Source: Marisa cornuarietis
Taxonomy: Eukaryota > Mollusca > Gastropoda > Architaenioglossa > Ampullariidae
Length of the DNA: 64,000 nt
Reading direction: 5' to 3'
Assembly: GCA_004794655.1 (NCBI GenBank)
Contig: SMMW01000001.1
Span: 7,225,501 to 7,289,500, forward strand
Shown: positions 40,319 through 48,803 of the stretch, piece after piece
How positions within the stretch are numbered: the first letter of the stretch is position 1
Layout of the letters: the number at the start of each line of letters is the position of its first letter
Position numbers and translations under genes: made by a program
The notes under the pieces: generated by a model
Told to the model about the DNA's origin: nothing
The model's database searches: none
What the model saw: the letters and a program-made list of their open reading frames with translations, nothing else

Positions 40319-43300
40319 TAGAGAGATAGGAATGTTCACGTACGCACACATCGACAAAAGCACGCACGCAAATGCATACCAAGTTAAAGCCACAGACACA
40401 TGCACTCGCAATCCTGAAAACACATGCAAGCTTACATCACAGTTCTTGCAGCCACATAACGAAAAAAATGCATTTAAGAGCACCAGCAAACGCGCGCATA
40501 CCGAAGGATGAACATACATCTGTTCACACTCACGGACGCACAGACACAAGAGAAAGTGCATGCCTTACCTGTGTAAAACAAAAGGCCATCGGGGTGTTTG
40601 GTGCGGAAGTCCAAGGATATGCTGTCACGGTTACTTACAAGTCCATCGCCTTGACCAGACAGGTTGTAGGTGAAGTACTGAGCGCCGAAAAATGTGGCAT
40701 CCGAAGGAATCTTCTCTGTAAAGAACACAGAATAACACGCGTACACTCCTTCTGCTTTCTGTTATTCTCAACTCTTATCCGTTACGCCATTTCACTGCAC
40801 ACGATGGAAATTTGGAGAATACTGGAGATGTGTAACAAAACATGTAGCCAGTTAGTCGGTTCTAAAGACATCTCAAATGTGCTGATATATTTTTCCAGAC
40901 TTGAAAGGCAAAGAAATTAATTCCTTTGTGAATAGCAACTGATGCATTTGGCGCATATGTATAAACCCTTAACCACCACCTCAGTCAAGTTGTAATCAAT
41001 AAAGCACAAAGAGTGCTGTCTCGTTTTCCTCTTAACTCCCCCCCCCACGCACACGCACACGCACACGCACACACAAGACCGCGTACGCACGCGCACACAG
41101 ATGCATACATATATAAACATACACACTCACACACTCTCACTCACTCAGACGCACACACATATATATACACACACGCACACATACACGCGCGCAATCTCAC
41201 ACATATATATATACACGCACGCACACATAAACGCTCACCCAATATTAAATACACATAACATACACTTATATGCATACATGTACCCACACATATATATATA
41301 TATACAGAGAGAGAGAGAGAAATCACACACTAACCCCTCCCCACACGCATACACAGATGATAATCCCATGTTGAAAACAATATCTCTCCTAGTATGATAA
41401 CAATACGGGTTGTGAAATCAGAGCCAGTATTAGGTGAACGTCTCGAGGACAGTAATCTCTCATTATGTCGCAGACTGCCATCATTCATGTTTTGTGAATG
41501 TCTGTTTGTCATATTTAAAAACAGTTGACGCGGAAGAGCACCTGTCAGACAAGTGTGGTAGCTGCAGATTGCTGTGTGTTCGAGATCCTTGTCAGTTCCT
41601 CCTTGTTCCTCGGAACGGGTTTTTGAATGACGTGCGATACGCATGAGTAGTTCATTGACTTGCTCTAGCGTGCTTCAGTGAATAACGGTTTGGGACTGGC
41701 GCCCATCCTAATTAAAGCCATTAAAATTTCATTGATCCGAAATGCGCCAGGCTTTGTACTACTTGGTCCTAATTTCCCATAAAGCTGCTGAACGAAGTGT
41801 CTAAAATTCGTTTCAGACGATTTTGTTGAGAAAGTAAAAGTAGAAGTTGTTCGATGTTGAGTTCCTGTTCACAGCATTTTTCTTTCTCCGGTGTTACATT
41901 TTAAGCAAGTTACATTATTTCAGTTCAAAACGACAAAGGGTGTGAGAGACAGGAATCCGCTTCTTTTAGGATTCAGTGATATTCAATCTACATTCTACGA
42001 TTATTATCATTAATCTAAAGTGCGTCGTCAGGTCTTGGAAAAAGAAACAGAAGTGATAGTTCCTTTGCTGACATTTTCAGGTTGTCAGGTGCGGTGCTGC
42101 TGTGTACAGAATATGTTTGAAATAACTACAATGACATCCCAGAGGAAAAAGAACTGGATTAATTAAAATTTCCAGATCTGTGCCTAAATAATATTGAACA
42201 AGCGCCTTTTACAAGTCGCCACAAATTCCGTACAGTTTCTATTTATTGACAGACCTCCTTCTTCTACTAATCATCCTCTGGCTTCTTTTACTGCTGCTAA
42301 CTGTACTGCTGCCGATCTATTGCAGATACTTTCTTATCTATTTCCTGCTTGTATTCCTACTCTTGTTGTTTATGCTGCTGTACTACCGCTGTCTCCAACT
42401 GACGGTCAGCAAAAAGAAGACTTCAACACTCAGTCCACTTAGGTTAGAGCTGGCTTAAAAGACTGCAAAAAAATATTTTACACCTGGCTAGCTGTTTGTG
42501 CAAACCTAAGTACTCCTGGCTGTGAACTTTGGGTCATCCCCGAAACGTGTGCCTGGACGTACACACAGGGTAATGTTGCGAAATCCACCTGTCTTGCAGG
42601 TATATGACACAGTGGCATCCCTTCAGAGAGTCGCTGCTTAGCTACCTGCTGACTACAAAGCACACTATCCTCTTTGCTCGCCACGGTCCAAATGTGGTAA
42701 CCTCCTGCTTATCGACTGCAGGCCATTCCAATTTGTTCGTCTGCTCCGGGAAGGTTTTGGCCTTCTGGGGGAGTGTACACAGATTATCTGTTCCTCTTTG
42801 CATCCATGCTCCTCTTGGACACCTACCTCCTCGACCCCTCTCCCTATTAACTACACACTGTGCAAGAACCTTACCAATTTGTCCGTTAGTAATCTGCTAA
42901 CAAGCGCGACAATGCAGGGTAGGCAGCTAGCTGTTTGTGAGGGCAGCTAACAGGTTAAGCTCGTTATCGACACCTGAGGTCAGTCTATTCTGATATAATG
43001 CCAAAAAAAAAAAAACAGCTAAGCGTAATAGTGCCCAGTTAGGGGAGTGGCTGAGAAAACAGTAGACGTTTCAAGAAAGACGGAAGTTCAAGAAGTTGCT
43101 CTCTGCCAACGCGGACAGCGACCATCATCATCGGTGTCGTCACCTCTGTTCACGTCTTCATTGCTTAGTAGTCAGAACATATTATTCCTTGTTACAACTG
43201 CTGTAAGACTGAAACTCTTATCAATGTTAACATCAACACCACCCGCACCATAATAGGACAGGATAATTAGGGACCCTCTTAAATCCTTCAGCTTCCTCCT

Positions 43301-46300
43301 TTTTCCTCCTTCCCTTTGTAATAATGGTGATGTGTTTTAAATGCAAATTAATCTACAGCATGATATCTCCCTTATATTTGTCTCTAGACTTTACTTTATA
43401 ATATCTCAATCGGGTACAGTCTAATATGCCAAGATCATTACTATTTATGTAATTTTTACACATCATCATCATCATCATCATCTTGCATCTGCGGTAGAGA
43501 TATTTTATGCATGATAGAGAAATTGCCAGTGTCAGTGGCTGCTTATACCCCTTTACTATGTGGCATTACTGATTGTATATAGGGCACTGCCATGTATGGA
43601 TTTTATTTTCCTTGCTCTACCCAATCACTACAAATTATATGTACTTGCTTTAAACAGCATGTGATTTAAGGCTACAGCTATGTGGCTAATCTCAGTGAAA
43701 TGCAGTAGCAATCACTGACATTGAAGAAATAGGTCTGGTTGTTAGTAAAATATTATCCGTGATGTGGTGCTCTCCTCTTGATCTCTTGTAAGGGAAGTCA
43801 CTGTGTGCACTATGGCATATTACACTGTTTGCTAGTTAAGAATTTTGCCTTTACATGCAATATGACTTCCAGAGAATATTTGTAAACCCTTACCATAGAG
43901 GATTACCTTTTGTCTTCAGGACTGTGGGCTGAACTTTTAACTTCATCTGTCTTTTACTCCAGAAATGCTTATGCCTCACTCTTATAATACAGGAAGCATT
44001 GTAAATGAAGGAAGCACTGTATGCAATTGTTTCAGCTGACATATGATTGGATTAGCTTCAGATTCTCTGAATGCAATATTATGATATTACGGAAATAAAA
44101 TGTTATATTAAAAACACCATCACCACCAATAATAACAAAAACATTAAAGACACGACCTGTCATTTATAACATTACCAGCGTTTTACTGTGTAATATGAGT
44201 TCAAAATCTGAGAATACAGTAACAGAATTTCCTTGGCTAAATGTCTTATGAACGATGAAGTCTTCCAGCCTGTTGACTTCCGGGACTTGCATTGCTGGGA
44301 AAGCGCATGGCGCGGTAGTAAGACAAGACTGATGCGTGCCATTGTGTGTAGACTAACAACTATCTTTTCTCTCAGTTCTTAAGAGTTAATTCGGGATATA
44401 TCCAGTGGTTATGACTAAAACATCCTAGCTCTCCTCAAAACCTTAAAAGACAAAGCCTTGACGCTTTCGTTGGCTTAAAATCTATAGGCGAAATTAAGAA
44501 CTTTTCTTGTATCTTCTACTGTTTTTATCATTGAAATATATGCTTTGAGGTCGCTGTTCCAGACGTTTGAAATCTGTCTATACATAGTGTGTGGTCATGA
44601 CTATTCCATCTTTGGCTCATTGGAGACATGCTGTCAGATCAGGTGTTAATGATGCTAGCTGTCAGACCAGGTCTTGATGTCTTCAGCCTACAGAGTTACG
44701 TCTTCTAGGACATTTTTCCTTTCTTTTTTTGTAACAGTATTGCGAAAGGACAAATGCTGGTCTTCAAAACCAACTCCATTGGCAGTGCAGACTGATCTCC
44801 GCTGTAATAGACTCCTATACTGCCCGTTGCCATGGTACCAGCAGAAGTGATCAATTCCCTCTTGGTACGCCGAAGTTTGAAGTCTGGTGATGAGCAGATT
44901 AATTGATGAACGCAGATGGTCTTAGGGAGCTCTTTCTGTTGCAACTCTGGAGGGATCTTCCAGCTGTACAACCAGATGAAACACGGTTTCTAGCGATACT
45001 GCCCGGAAGATGCTGTCATCATCATTATTCAAGCATCCTTAGACGCACGTCACGCAAATGAAGGTCACATCGCAACCACTTTCTCTTCTGGGTACTTTTT
45101 CAAAGATGATTGCATACACTTCATTGAAAACAGAGAGCTTCTGGCGCTTTCTCTGCTATGCCCTTCCTAAACCCTTCACATGCAAATGAGCGTGAAAAGG
45201 ATTCATCTTAAATAGCTTAACAGTAACTTGTGGAATAATTGTAAGATGATACAGGTCTTTCACTTGATTTGCGTGATTTGCACGCAGCAGCCTCATGCCA
45301 TTGTAGAAGAGTTATTAAAGATACGGCAGCAACCAGATTACACTTAGCAAGTCATTCATTCCTTGTTACGCATATAGCTAATGTTTTTTGTACAGCAACA
45401 CAGTCCAGTCTTGTAAATCTCCAAATGAACTAGGTAGTGAATGAATGAACGAATGAATCTGTCTCTCGCTCTTGTTCTGTCTTTCTTGTTGTCTTTCATT
45501 TTCCGGGGATATACCGCGACATTGCCAGTGCAAACAGCAAGTTTTTTTATTGGTGAATACTCAGATGAAAGCAAGGCCCGCGCTATTGATTTCCAATACT
45601 CGGTGGGCAGGCAGGCGTCCAGAGCAGATCGCACTATGGTCTGTCGCGTGGTGTGGAGGGCTTAGGCGGGCGCATCTAGCAGAGTGCCTAAAGGGCGTCT
45701 ATAGACTCCGCTACTGCAAGTGAAGAGGCACTACTCCATGTTTCTTTCGGAAACAAAGTGGGAAAAGATAAAGTAGACCGCCTTGCTCTTCAACGGCGAT
45801 AGGCTTGCCTTGTCGTAGAAATGAACACCTGACGTCAATACGATCGCCTGTATGTGATAAATTGCAAAGTGGAAAGGCGGGAGCACTAAACGCATTGTTA
45901 CATATTTCTGTTACTTTGAGTTGTAAGCTGACGTATCTGCTGCAGAAGGTGAGATGTGGGATTCAAAGCACAAAGGTGAGGTGTGGGGCTTGGTGGATGT
46001 CACCAGTAGCTACGCGACCGCGGGGAGCTGAGAGCTGTGAACATGAGCCCTCATCCCGTTATATGCAATGTTCAATTGCACGCTTAGTTTCTGAGTGCAA
46101 AGCAAACTTGAGACTACATCCGGAGCAATGCCACTATCTGTCATTAAGCTAAATGCATGCTACATCAGATATATGCCTGCGAGAGGCTGAAAGCATTAAA
46201 GCTGTGTGCAGACTCTTTGACAGTGTTCGCTTTCACTAGGCCACATTTGTCTGGAGAACACGTGCAAAATATAATACCTTACAACAGATTTTAATTCCTG

Positions 46301-48803
46301 GACAGAACACTGGTCATCGTGCTCGCTCACATAAACAAATACACCTTTGTTCAAGCAGGCACGTACAAGTACGCATATACGTGCACTTAAAAATAATATC
46401 GAGAGACAACAAAGTTGTGGAGAGGGGGAGACGATCAGAGAGAGAGAGTGCGTTTCTAATTTAATCCTTTTACTACCCAGCCGAGATCCCGGCTTCCTGC
46501 AACCCCATAACCGAGTAATTCAGCACTGAAATTCCCTTACAGTAATAGCGAAGTTACTGAATAGCTTTAATCTGATCCAGTACAAAGTAATCAACGAACG
46601 TGACTGACGGAGACATGTTTGCAGTAAGTACGATGGACCTGACAAAATCTCGTCACTAATTATTATTAGCCTTTATATATATATAAGGATCATCAGGATC
46701 TGTGAAGATAACCGTGCTGATAACAGTATGGAAAGGAGGCATGAGAGGCAAACAGAAAGGAAATGTTCAGGAGCCGAAAGACAACAACTCAAGCCCGACG
46801 ACGACGACGTGTTACAGACCCTATTCTATACCTGCACGTGAGAGGGCTAGGGTAGTTTAAGTGAAGAAGGAGAAGAAAAATTTGAAGAAATTAGGAGAGA
46901 AACTGGAGTAAGTAGGGATATGGATTTTTTTTTAATTTTGATGATTTATTTTTATTAACTAACAGTAACATATATATTATACAGTCTGTTGTTGTACTTC
47001 GCCAGTACACCGCCTATCTTCAGATAACTTCAACACAAAGCTTATCTAGATGGGATGTAAGGTGTGATGTCATGAAACAACTAATTGCTTTAATTACAGC
47101 ATAAAGAGTGTGGCTATACGTGTTATGGTTGAGCAAGGGGCGCAATTATAAAGTCCTTGTCCACAAGAAAGAAAAGTTGTTGGTTCGGATCTCTCCTCGG
47201 GCACACGAGATTAATCTAGGAACAGAAATGTTGTCGCTTTCTATGTTATTCAGATAATGGATATGAATTTCTCAATACCCAATAGAGAGTAAAAGAGTAA
47301 CGCATCTTGTATCTTTATTTTCTAAGTAAGTGCAAAACAAACAACCAAAAACTACTTTAATGGTTACTTGTCTTGTCTTAAACGTCAAAACATAAATGTA
47401 GTCAAACTTGCCTATCCTGTCAATTAAAGCATAAGAAAACATTACTGCATTATTGCAGTGTACAGATGAGAGTGAAGGCGTGTGATTATGTTGTCATCAA
47501 TGGGCAAAGCAAGGAAAAAGAAGAATGGTGAACATGTTCCTTCCTTTCCATAAACATAAGCGTTATTGTTTGATATGCTCAATGCAATGTGCACGAATTT
47601 TGGTTGATTTACTCAATGCATTTTATCAAAAAGCTGCAAAATAACTGATTTTTATAGGAAAATTAGTGCACTGTTAATGATAACGGACAACAAAAGAAAT
47701 CGGACTCCACGCAAAACACACGCTGACATTTGATATCTAATCACCACGTGATCGGTGGCGGCGTCTATGGCGAAGGGGCTATAGTACTGTGCAGCCTGTA
47801 CTTGGTGAACTCACAACCAACTTGCCGATCGATTTCTGCGTGACTAGCGTAAACTATAATGTAGTAATTAGGATTTATGACTCTTTGGTAGACAGCAAGA
47901 GGAGGATAGTCATGAGCTAAAATTAATTTCTTTCATGTGAGTTAATAAGGTATTAAGACAAATACTATTTAATTATGTTTAGAATCCTGCTGGTTATGAG
48001 CCGAATAATATGAAATTAAAAATAGCAAAAGTGCTCTTTCTATTGAAATAATACTTACCAAGATCGCACCTTTCGCCTTTGAATTCCGTCCTGGCACAGT
48101 CACAGACCAAGCCACTGTCCGTCGTTAAGCAAACACCACCATTCAAACAAGGGTTTCCTCGTTCACACAACTCTACATTCCCAGAACGTAATCCTCCAAA
48201 GTCGATCATTTCCGGTCTGTGCTGTTCGCGTCCACAAAATCTGTAAAACAAATTCCTTACAGAGCCTTTAAATCTGGGTTCAAAAACGACCGAAGCGACG
48301 GCAAGAATGTCGAGTCTCGACTCGTACTCGACAGGCAGACCGCCGACGAACATGAAGACCTCCTTGGAAGTGACGTCCCGGAAGTCTGCCATCTTGCCCG
48401 GCGCAGATTTGACATGAGTGATTCCGTCCACAGTCAAGAAAGTCCTTTCATTGTCTTGTCGCACCTCCACCGCGTGCCACCGAGAATCGTCGAGGTTATC
48501 CCCCGCCAACATCGTCACAGTGCCCTCACCGAAGTTGGCGCGGAGCTGCACACTGCCCCGAATCAGTTTCAGCTCCAGGAAGTGAATGCTTCCATAGTCC
48601 AGGTACACGAGCAGGGCAAACGGCTGCCCAGTCTTGAAGTCGAAGCTGAAAGAGCCGTTAAGACACGGCTCCCAGGCAGGGAACCTTGCATAGGACTTGT
48701 TTGTGCCATCCAGTTGGAAGGCGTGGCACCTCTGCAGAAGAGCCCAGAACAGGAGGCCTTGCAGCACGTGCAGCGCGCCTAATGCTGAAAACTGTGACTG
48801 CAT
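11496..48803 (-). CDS. NRXN1: Alpha-neurexin, complete (16 coding exons, 1729 aa)
   Basis: Presynaptic single-pass adhesion receptor; family partners include neuroligins and other LNS-binding ligands. Exons run in this order: 48059-48803, 40569-40715, 39811-39971, 34867-35025, 33411-34206, 29655-29872, 29012-29120, 26539-27285, 26090-26209, 25724-25902, 24960-25131, 16805-16906, 16530-16603, 13989-14873, 12098-12267, 11496-11901. They sum to 5190 nt with compatible phases. Domains: signal peptide 1-28, LNS1 and EGF-A to 249, LNS2 to about 415, LNS3 and EGF-B to 669, LNS4 to about 825, LNS5 and EGF-C to 1067, LNS6 to 1243, stalk 1244-1594, transmembrane about 1653-1675, tail ending EWYV. It is about 250 residues longer than vertebrate NRXN1 alpha, mostly because of one stalk exon. 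Invertebrates usually have a single neurexin (Nrx-1), so the symbol denotes the family. Confidence 0.93.
12098..12267 (-). CDS. NRXN1: Neurexin exon 15: cysteine loop and Thr/Pro linker
   Basis: Encodes TTPQNGVTDEIIFSGGG, the acidic loop CPYDDEDDC (vertebrate TTDDILVAS...CPSDDEDIDPC, the conserved juxtamembrane cysteine loop), then SVIIKTTPPPPTTTT. Acceptor TTCAAAAACAG, donor AACTAG|GTAAAG after two bases of a codon. Confidence 0.88.
12268..13988 (-). other. Neurexin intron 14
   Basis: 1.7 kb, AT-rich. Short frames at 13273-13647 (plus) and on the opposite strand show no domain and overlap each other. A short TGTGTGCGTG tract lies near 13309-13330. Confidence 0.55.
13989..14873 (-). CDS. NRXN1: Neurexin exon 14: very long juxtamembrane stalk
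   Basis: 885 nt (295 codons), open from an AATTCAG acceptor to a TTTCG|GTATGA donor, phase 0 at both ends. A GGTCAG|ATG acceptor 30 bases in would also work. The sequence is hydrophilic and low in cysteine (one, in YRCAFSG). It has basic patches (KKRNQLRK, HQHRHS), two acidic tyrosine clusters (YNHEDYDYDDYKD, DDFEDYDDFK), an NSTSATTTT stretch and VPEVATM. It sits where vertebrate neurexins have a short Ser/Thr-rich, O-glycosylated stalk with splice site 5. Low similarity is expected here, so the call rests on frame, phase and position. Confidence 0.82.
14874..16529 (-). other. Neurexin intron 13
   Basis: 1.65 kb. Holds an (AT)n run (15509-15524) and an imperfect inverted repeat around 15252-15330 (CAGAATGCCAAAGATAC facing GTTTTTGGCATTCTG). 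The 190-codon minus-strand frame at 15391-15963 is low-complexity and unlike any protein I know. Confidence 0.5.
16530..16603 (-). CDS. NRXN1: Neurexin exon 13: last strand of LNS6
   Basis: Encodes LVLNGIKILDLAREGDK and ISLEGN (vertebrate [24 protein letters not shown]). The acceptor TTGTTAG is clear. The donor is weak: AAAT|GTGACG here, or CAT|GTCAAT six bases later; both give phase 0. If neither is used, the frame runs VTHVNGGLPITE and stops at 16491-16493, giving a form without stalk and membrane anchor. Confidence 0.78.
16805..16906 (-). CDS. NRXN1: Neurexin exon 12: LNS6 after splice site 4
   Basis: A 102 nt exon encoding QQAHTFNNQAFIYIGGK and RPFQGTISG. The asparagine in FNNQ aligns with the second calcium ligand of vertebrate LNS6 (FNSQ). 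Acceptor CTGTTTCAG, donor TATCAG|GTAACT. Four to six residues longer than the vertebrate loop (KQEKNKTVS). Confidence 0.9.
17401..17449. repeat. Perfect 14 bp hairpin bracketed by 10 bp direct repeats
   Basis: CACGGACCTTCATT (17409-17422) and its exact reverse complement (17426-17439) flank a CAT loop. ATAAAAACCA occurs at 17401-17410 and again at 17440-17449, like a target-site duplication around a tiny insert. Confidence 0.7.
18193..18351. mobile_element. hAT-like MITE, copy 1
   Basis: 159 bp with terminal inverted repeats CAGTGATGTAGAAAGC and (C)TTACGCCACT. These are decayed forms of a CAGTGGCGTAGGAAGC end, as seen in copy 2. Candidate 8 bp duplications TGCATCTA and TATATCTA match at 6 of 8. 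The inside shares TGCTGACAGTGAACG, TTCA and a C-rich terminal tract with the copy at 57.7 kb. No coding capacity. Confidence 0.55.
21890..21990. repeat. CCAATATTGG-type short palindromic repeat cluster
   Basis: Successive variants GGGCCAATATTG, GCCAGTATTGGTGCC, AATGCTGGACCAATATTGGTG. They look like degenerate units of a short palindrome-rich repeat; the upstream 21720-21890 has related GCCAATG/TTGGCA words. Confidence 0.4.
22111..22146 (-). CDS. Candidate cassette microexon at neurexin splice site 4
   Basis: Read on the minus strand: an acceptor-like CTCTTTTTTGCAACATCAAG, 36 bases, then a strong GATGAAG|GTAAAT donor. Between exons 11 and 12 it keeps the 1-1 phase and inserts VFSWSVDTLVDE before GQQAHTFNN. 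The length is a multiple of three and no stop is created. It has no clear similarity to the vertebrate insert, so this is only a structural candidate. Confidence 0.25.
22606..22760 (+). mobile_element. Possible SINE fragment with internal duplication
   Basis: TGGCACAGTGGGAAAGAGCG is A-box-like. GGGTTCAGGTATAA about 80 bp later is B-box-like. The segments starting CAGATTTAA at about 22668 and 22711 are diverged direct repeats of about 43 bp. Confidence 0.25.
24074..24106. repeat. (CCCCACA)n minisatellite
   Basis: Almost five perfect tandem copies of a 7 bp unit in the splice site 4 intron, C-rich on the plus strand. Confidence 0.85.
24960..25131 (-). CDS. NRXN1: Neurexin exon 11: LNS6 middle
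   Basis: Encodes NKGNIVAVYNMGTMDYP, NDGKYHVVRFTRSGPNST and the edge MMQTKMPRG. Vertebrate counterpart: GKIGVKFNVGT...INDGKYHVVRFTRSGGNAT. The excellent CTAGAG|GTAAGT donor is exactly the position of splice site 4, which sets neuroligin affinity in vertebrates. Confidence 0.92.
25223..25302. repeat. (GT)n(GAGT)n microsatellite
   Basis: A pure GT run of about 28 bp passes into about 13 GAGT units in neurexin intron 10. Confidence 0.95.
25429..25480. repeat. Tandem 16-17 bp repeat
   Basis: Three near-identical copies of a unit containing ATATTAGCAAAATACAA. Confidence 0.85.
25724..25902 (-). CDS. NRXN1: Neurexin exon 10: start of LNS6
   Basis: The TGAGTAG|AAAGC acceptor is chosen because it alone gives the right phase. 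It encodes ESTTYRFGPGYGLIKF, ENLALGFKTRSADAVLVRID and DDYIELEL. The aspartate before YIEL aligns with a calcium-coordinating side chain of vertebrate LNS6 (recalled from family structures, not computed). Donor AACTG|GTAAGC. Confidence 0.9.
25967..26067. repeat. (TG)n(GA)n compound microsatellite
   Basis: TG run, then GA-rich sequence with GACA and CGGACA interruptions. It ends 23 bp from the EGF-C exon donor. Confidence 0.93.
26090..26209 (-). CDS. NRXN1: Neurexin exon 9: EGF-C
   Basis: A 120 nt exon for the third EGF repeat: CQNDSCANGGRCVQQW, SFSCDCDMTSFSGPKC. All six cysteines are present. Acceptor GACTGCACAG, donor AATG|GTCAGT. A (TG)n(GA)n microsatellite begins 23 bp downstream of its 3' end on the minus strand. 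Confidence 0.9.
26210..26538 (-). other. Neurexin intron 8
   Basis: 329 bp of AT-rich sequence between the LNS5 and EGF-C exons; nothing further seen. Confidence 0.6.
26539..27285 (-). CDS. NRXN1: Neurexin exon 8: end of LNS4 and all of LNS5
   Basis: 747 nt, acceptor GTCTTTAACAG, donor CAAG|GTGGGT. It begins EISRRAAELEFRRVN (vertebrate AGDHTRLEF), passes FSGFVGSMQQFIF and gives LNS5: DPVTFKSTDAYAVLP, FSISFQLKTTETDGLLMYNPG, FFAMELTGGFLYYVYNMG, DNKWHEVQLLR, LYVGGVRKTMYHTLPK and FGFMGCIDSLHLNG. It ends at the linker DGCQ before EGF-C. Confidence 0.92.
27286..29011 (-). other. Neurexin intron 7
   Basis: Holds a 53 bp (CA)n run (27848-27900), a (GT)n(GA)n run (28769-28798) and a GC-richer stretch (28600-28990) with a GCATGCGCGCG motif near 28859. 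No coding frame with support. Confidence 0.5.
27848..27900. repeat. (CA)n microsatellite
   Basis: 53 bp of perfect CA repeat in neurexin intron 7. Confidence 0.95.
29012..29120 (-). CDS. NRXN1: Neurexin exon 7: LNS4 middle
   Basis: 109 nt between a GCGCTACAG acceptor and a GACAG|GTAGGC donor. It encodes VLSVGHSLNDDRWHTAYIKR and VELKIDLLRPVTG (vertebrate LNDNEWHTVRVVRR...AMTG). Too short to appear as a long open frame; found by homology and phase. Confidence 0.88.
29121..29654 (-). other. Neurexin intron 6 (splice site 3 position)
   Basis: 534 bp, largely a (CA)n(TA)n microsatellite at 29367-29420 and AT-rich flanks. Confidence 0.6.
29367..29420. repeat. (CA)n(TA)n microsatellite
   Basis: About 19 CA units followed by 8 TA units in neurexin intron 6. 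Confidence 0.95.
29655..29872 (-). CDS. NRXN1: Neurexin exon 6: start of LNS4
   Basis: The acceptor ACTGTTTCAG completes the split codon from exon 5. It encodes AATLRFDGKQFVKVTV, AEDISLRFRTMHPNGLLFMTT and LGVDVGSGHK. Donor CACAAG|GTACGT, phase 0. The exon end falls at the vertebrate splice site 3 position. Confidence 0.9.
29873..33410 (-). other. Neurexin intron 5
   Basis: 3.5 kb. Carries (CA)n at 30065-30102 and an alternating CG/TG purine-pyrimidine tract at 30334-30356. A plus-strand frame at 30579-30971 (130 codons) has no recognisable domain. No exon or gene is supported. Confidence 0.5.
30065..30102. repeat. (CA)n microsatellite
   Basis: 19 CA units in intron 5. Confidence 0.95.
33411..34206 (-). 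CDS. NRXN1: Neurexin exon 5: LNS2/3 linker, LNS3, EGF-B
   Basis: Large GC-rich exon (796 nt). It encodes the linker VRYRADSVELDL and FDKCQE, then LNS3 (ITFTTPESYLTIPVW, SLAFQFQTAEQHGVLLY, DVFALELLDGYLHL, YGYVGCLQDMVVDGG) and EGF-B (CTSRPCMHQGMC, WNRFTCDCRATGFIDSVC). Acceptor CTGTGCAG, donor ACGG|GTAAGC. A 174-codon frame on the opposite strand (33793-34317) is a composition shadow. A full TGACGTCA palindrome lies 95 bp upstream in the intron. Confidence 0.92.
34207..34866 (-). other. Neurexin intron 4
   Basis: 660 bp. Holds a TGACGTCA palindrome (34302-34309), a GA-rich tract (34379-34440) and a short (CAT)n run (34734-34756). Confidence 0.55.
34867..35025 (-). CDS. NRXN1: Neurexin exon 4: end of LNS2
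   Basis: The acceptor GTGACTAG|ATTTCC was preferred over the nearer CCTTAG because only it keeps the phase and yields ISLDVDGIYRETG. Then come ALYVAGSPDTANLPGS and NANFRGCMRK (vertebrate FYVGGSPSTADLPGS...FMGCLKE). Donor CAAG|GTCAGG, 53 codons. Confidence 0.9.
35451..35498. repeat. (GT)n(GGGT)n microsatellite
   Basis: 14 GT units followed by five GGGT units in intron 3. Confidence 0.95.
37047..37130 (+). promoter_or_regulatory. Promoter-like block inside neurexin intron 3
   Basis: A full CRE palindrome TGACGTCA (37047-37054), an inverted CCAAT box GATTGG (37069-37074), then ACAATGGCTTCG|GTAAGG (ATG at 37111, donor at 37120). This resembles a plus-strand first exon with a short coding start. 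No downstream exon was identified. Confidence 0.22.
39811..39971 (-). CDS. NRXN1: Neurexin exon 3: LNS2 middle
   Basis: The acceptor CTCCCAAAG|GG restores a split glycine and continues NVKDYLNIAVRDGAI, then AINLGSGSLEREV and NLWHQVVVRRDARE. Donor GAGAG|GTAGGT in phase 0. The exon ends at the place where vertebrate neurexins insert splice site 2. Confidence 0.9.
39972..40568 (-). other. Neurexin intron 2
   Basis: 597 bp, dominated by a 60 bp (CA)n run (40257-40316). Confidence 0.6.
40257..40316. repeat. (CA)n microsatellite
   Basis: 30 CA units in intron 2, the longest pure run in the window. Confidence 0.95.
40569..40715 (-). CDS. NRXN1: Neurexin exon 2: start of LNS2
   Basis: Acceptor TTCTTTACAG, donor ACACAG|GTAAGG. 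It encodes EKIPSDATFFGAQYFTYN and DSISLDFRTKHPDGLLFYTG, the first strands of LNS2 (vertebrate ATFKGSEYF...LHTGK). The junction with exon 1, between EGF-A and LNS2, corresponds to the family's alternative splice site 1 region. Confidence 0.9.
41041..41321. repeat. Degenerate CA/TA/GA microsatellite field
   Basis: About 280 bp of imperfect CACACG, TATA and GAGA repeats. The open frames across it (for example 41013-41258) are repeat artefacts. Confidence 0.85.
45672..45760 (+). mobile_element. Possible SINE fragment
   Basis: TAGCAGAGTGCCTAAAGGGCGTC resembles the A-box end of tRNA-derived SINEs; no B box was found. It runs into a 19 bp string shared with the fold-back element at 62.5 kb. Confidence 0.22.
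47112..47205 (+). mobile_element. tRNA-derived SINE head
   Basis: An A-box-like GGTTGAGCAAGG (about 47128) and a B-box-like GGTTCGGATCT (about 47182-47192) lie at tRNA-like spacing. Between them GGCGC...AAGTCCTTGTCCACA looks like a decayed tRNA body. It is not a functional tRNA: no complete cloverleaf can be folded. Confidence 0.4.

Larger units (their letters stand above)
40716..48058 (-). other. Neurexin intron 1 (7.3 kb)
   Basis: Contains a long degenerate CA/TA/GA microsatellite field (41041-41321), (CAT)n at 43463-43483, tRNA-like SINE heads (about 45676 and 47121), and a TGACGTCA palindrome (45830-45837). Many short frames exist on both strands; none has a recognisable domain. Confidence 0.5.

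Noticed and set aside
41013..41397. Overlapping frames of 81 and 98 codons
   Set aside because: His/Thr/Tyr repeats encoded by a CA/TA microsatellite field.
42702..42736. LLLIDCRPF string, as in the rhodanese-like domain of dual-specificity phosphatases
   Set aside because: Only nine residues match; flanking translation does not continue the domain and no phosphatase active site (HCxxxxxR) follows. Probably chance.
47112..47205. Functional tRNA gene
   Set aside because: A and B boxes are degenerate and the sequence cannot fold into a complete cloverleaf; a SINE head is the better reading.
48219..48782. 187-codon plus-strand frame
   Set aside because: Antisense shadow of neurexin exon 1; no homology and no start context.
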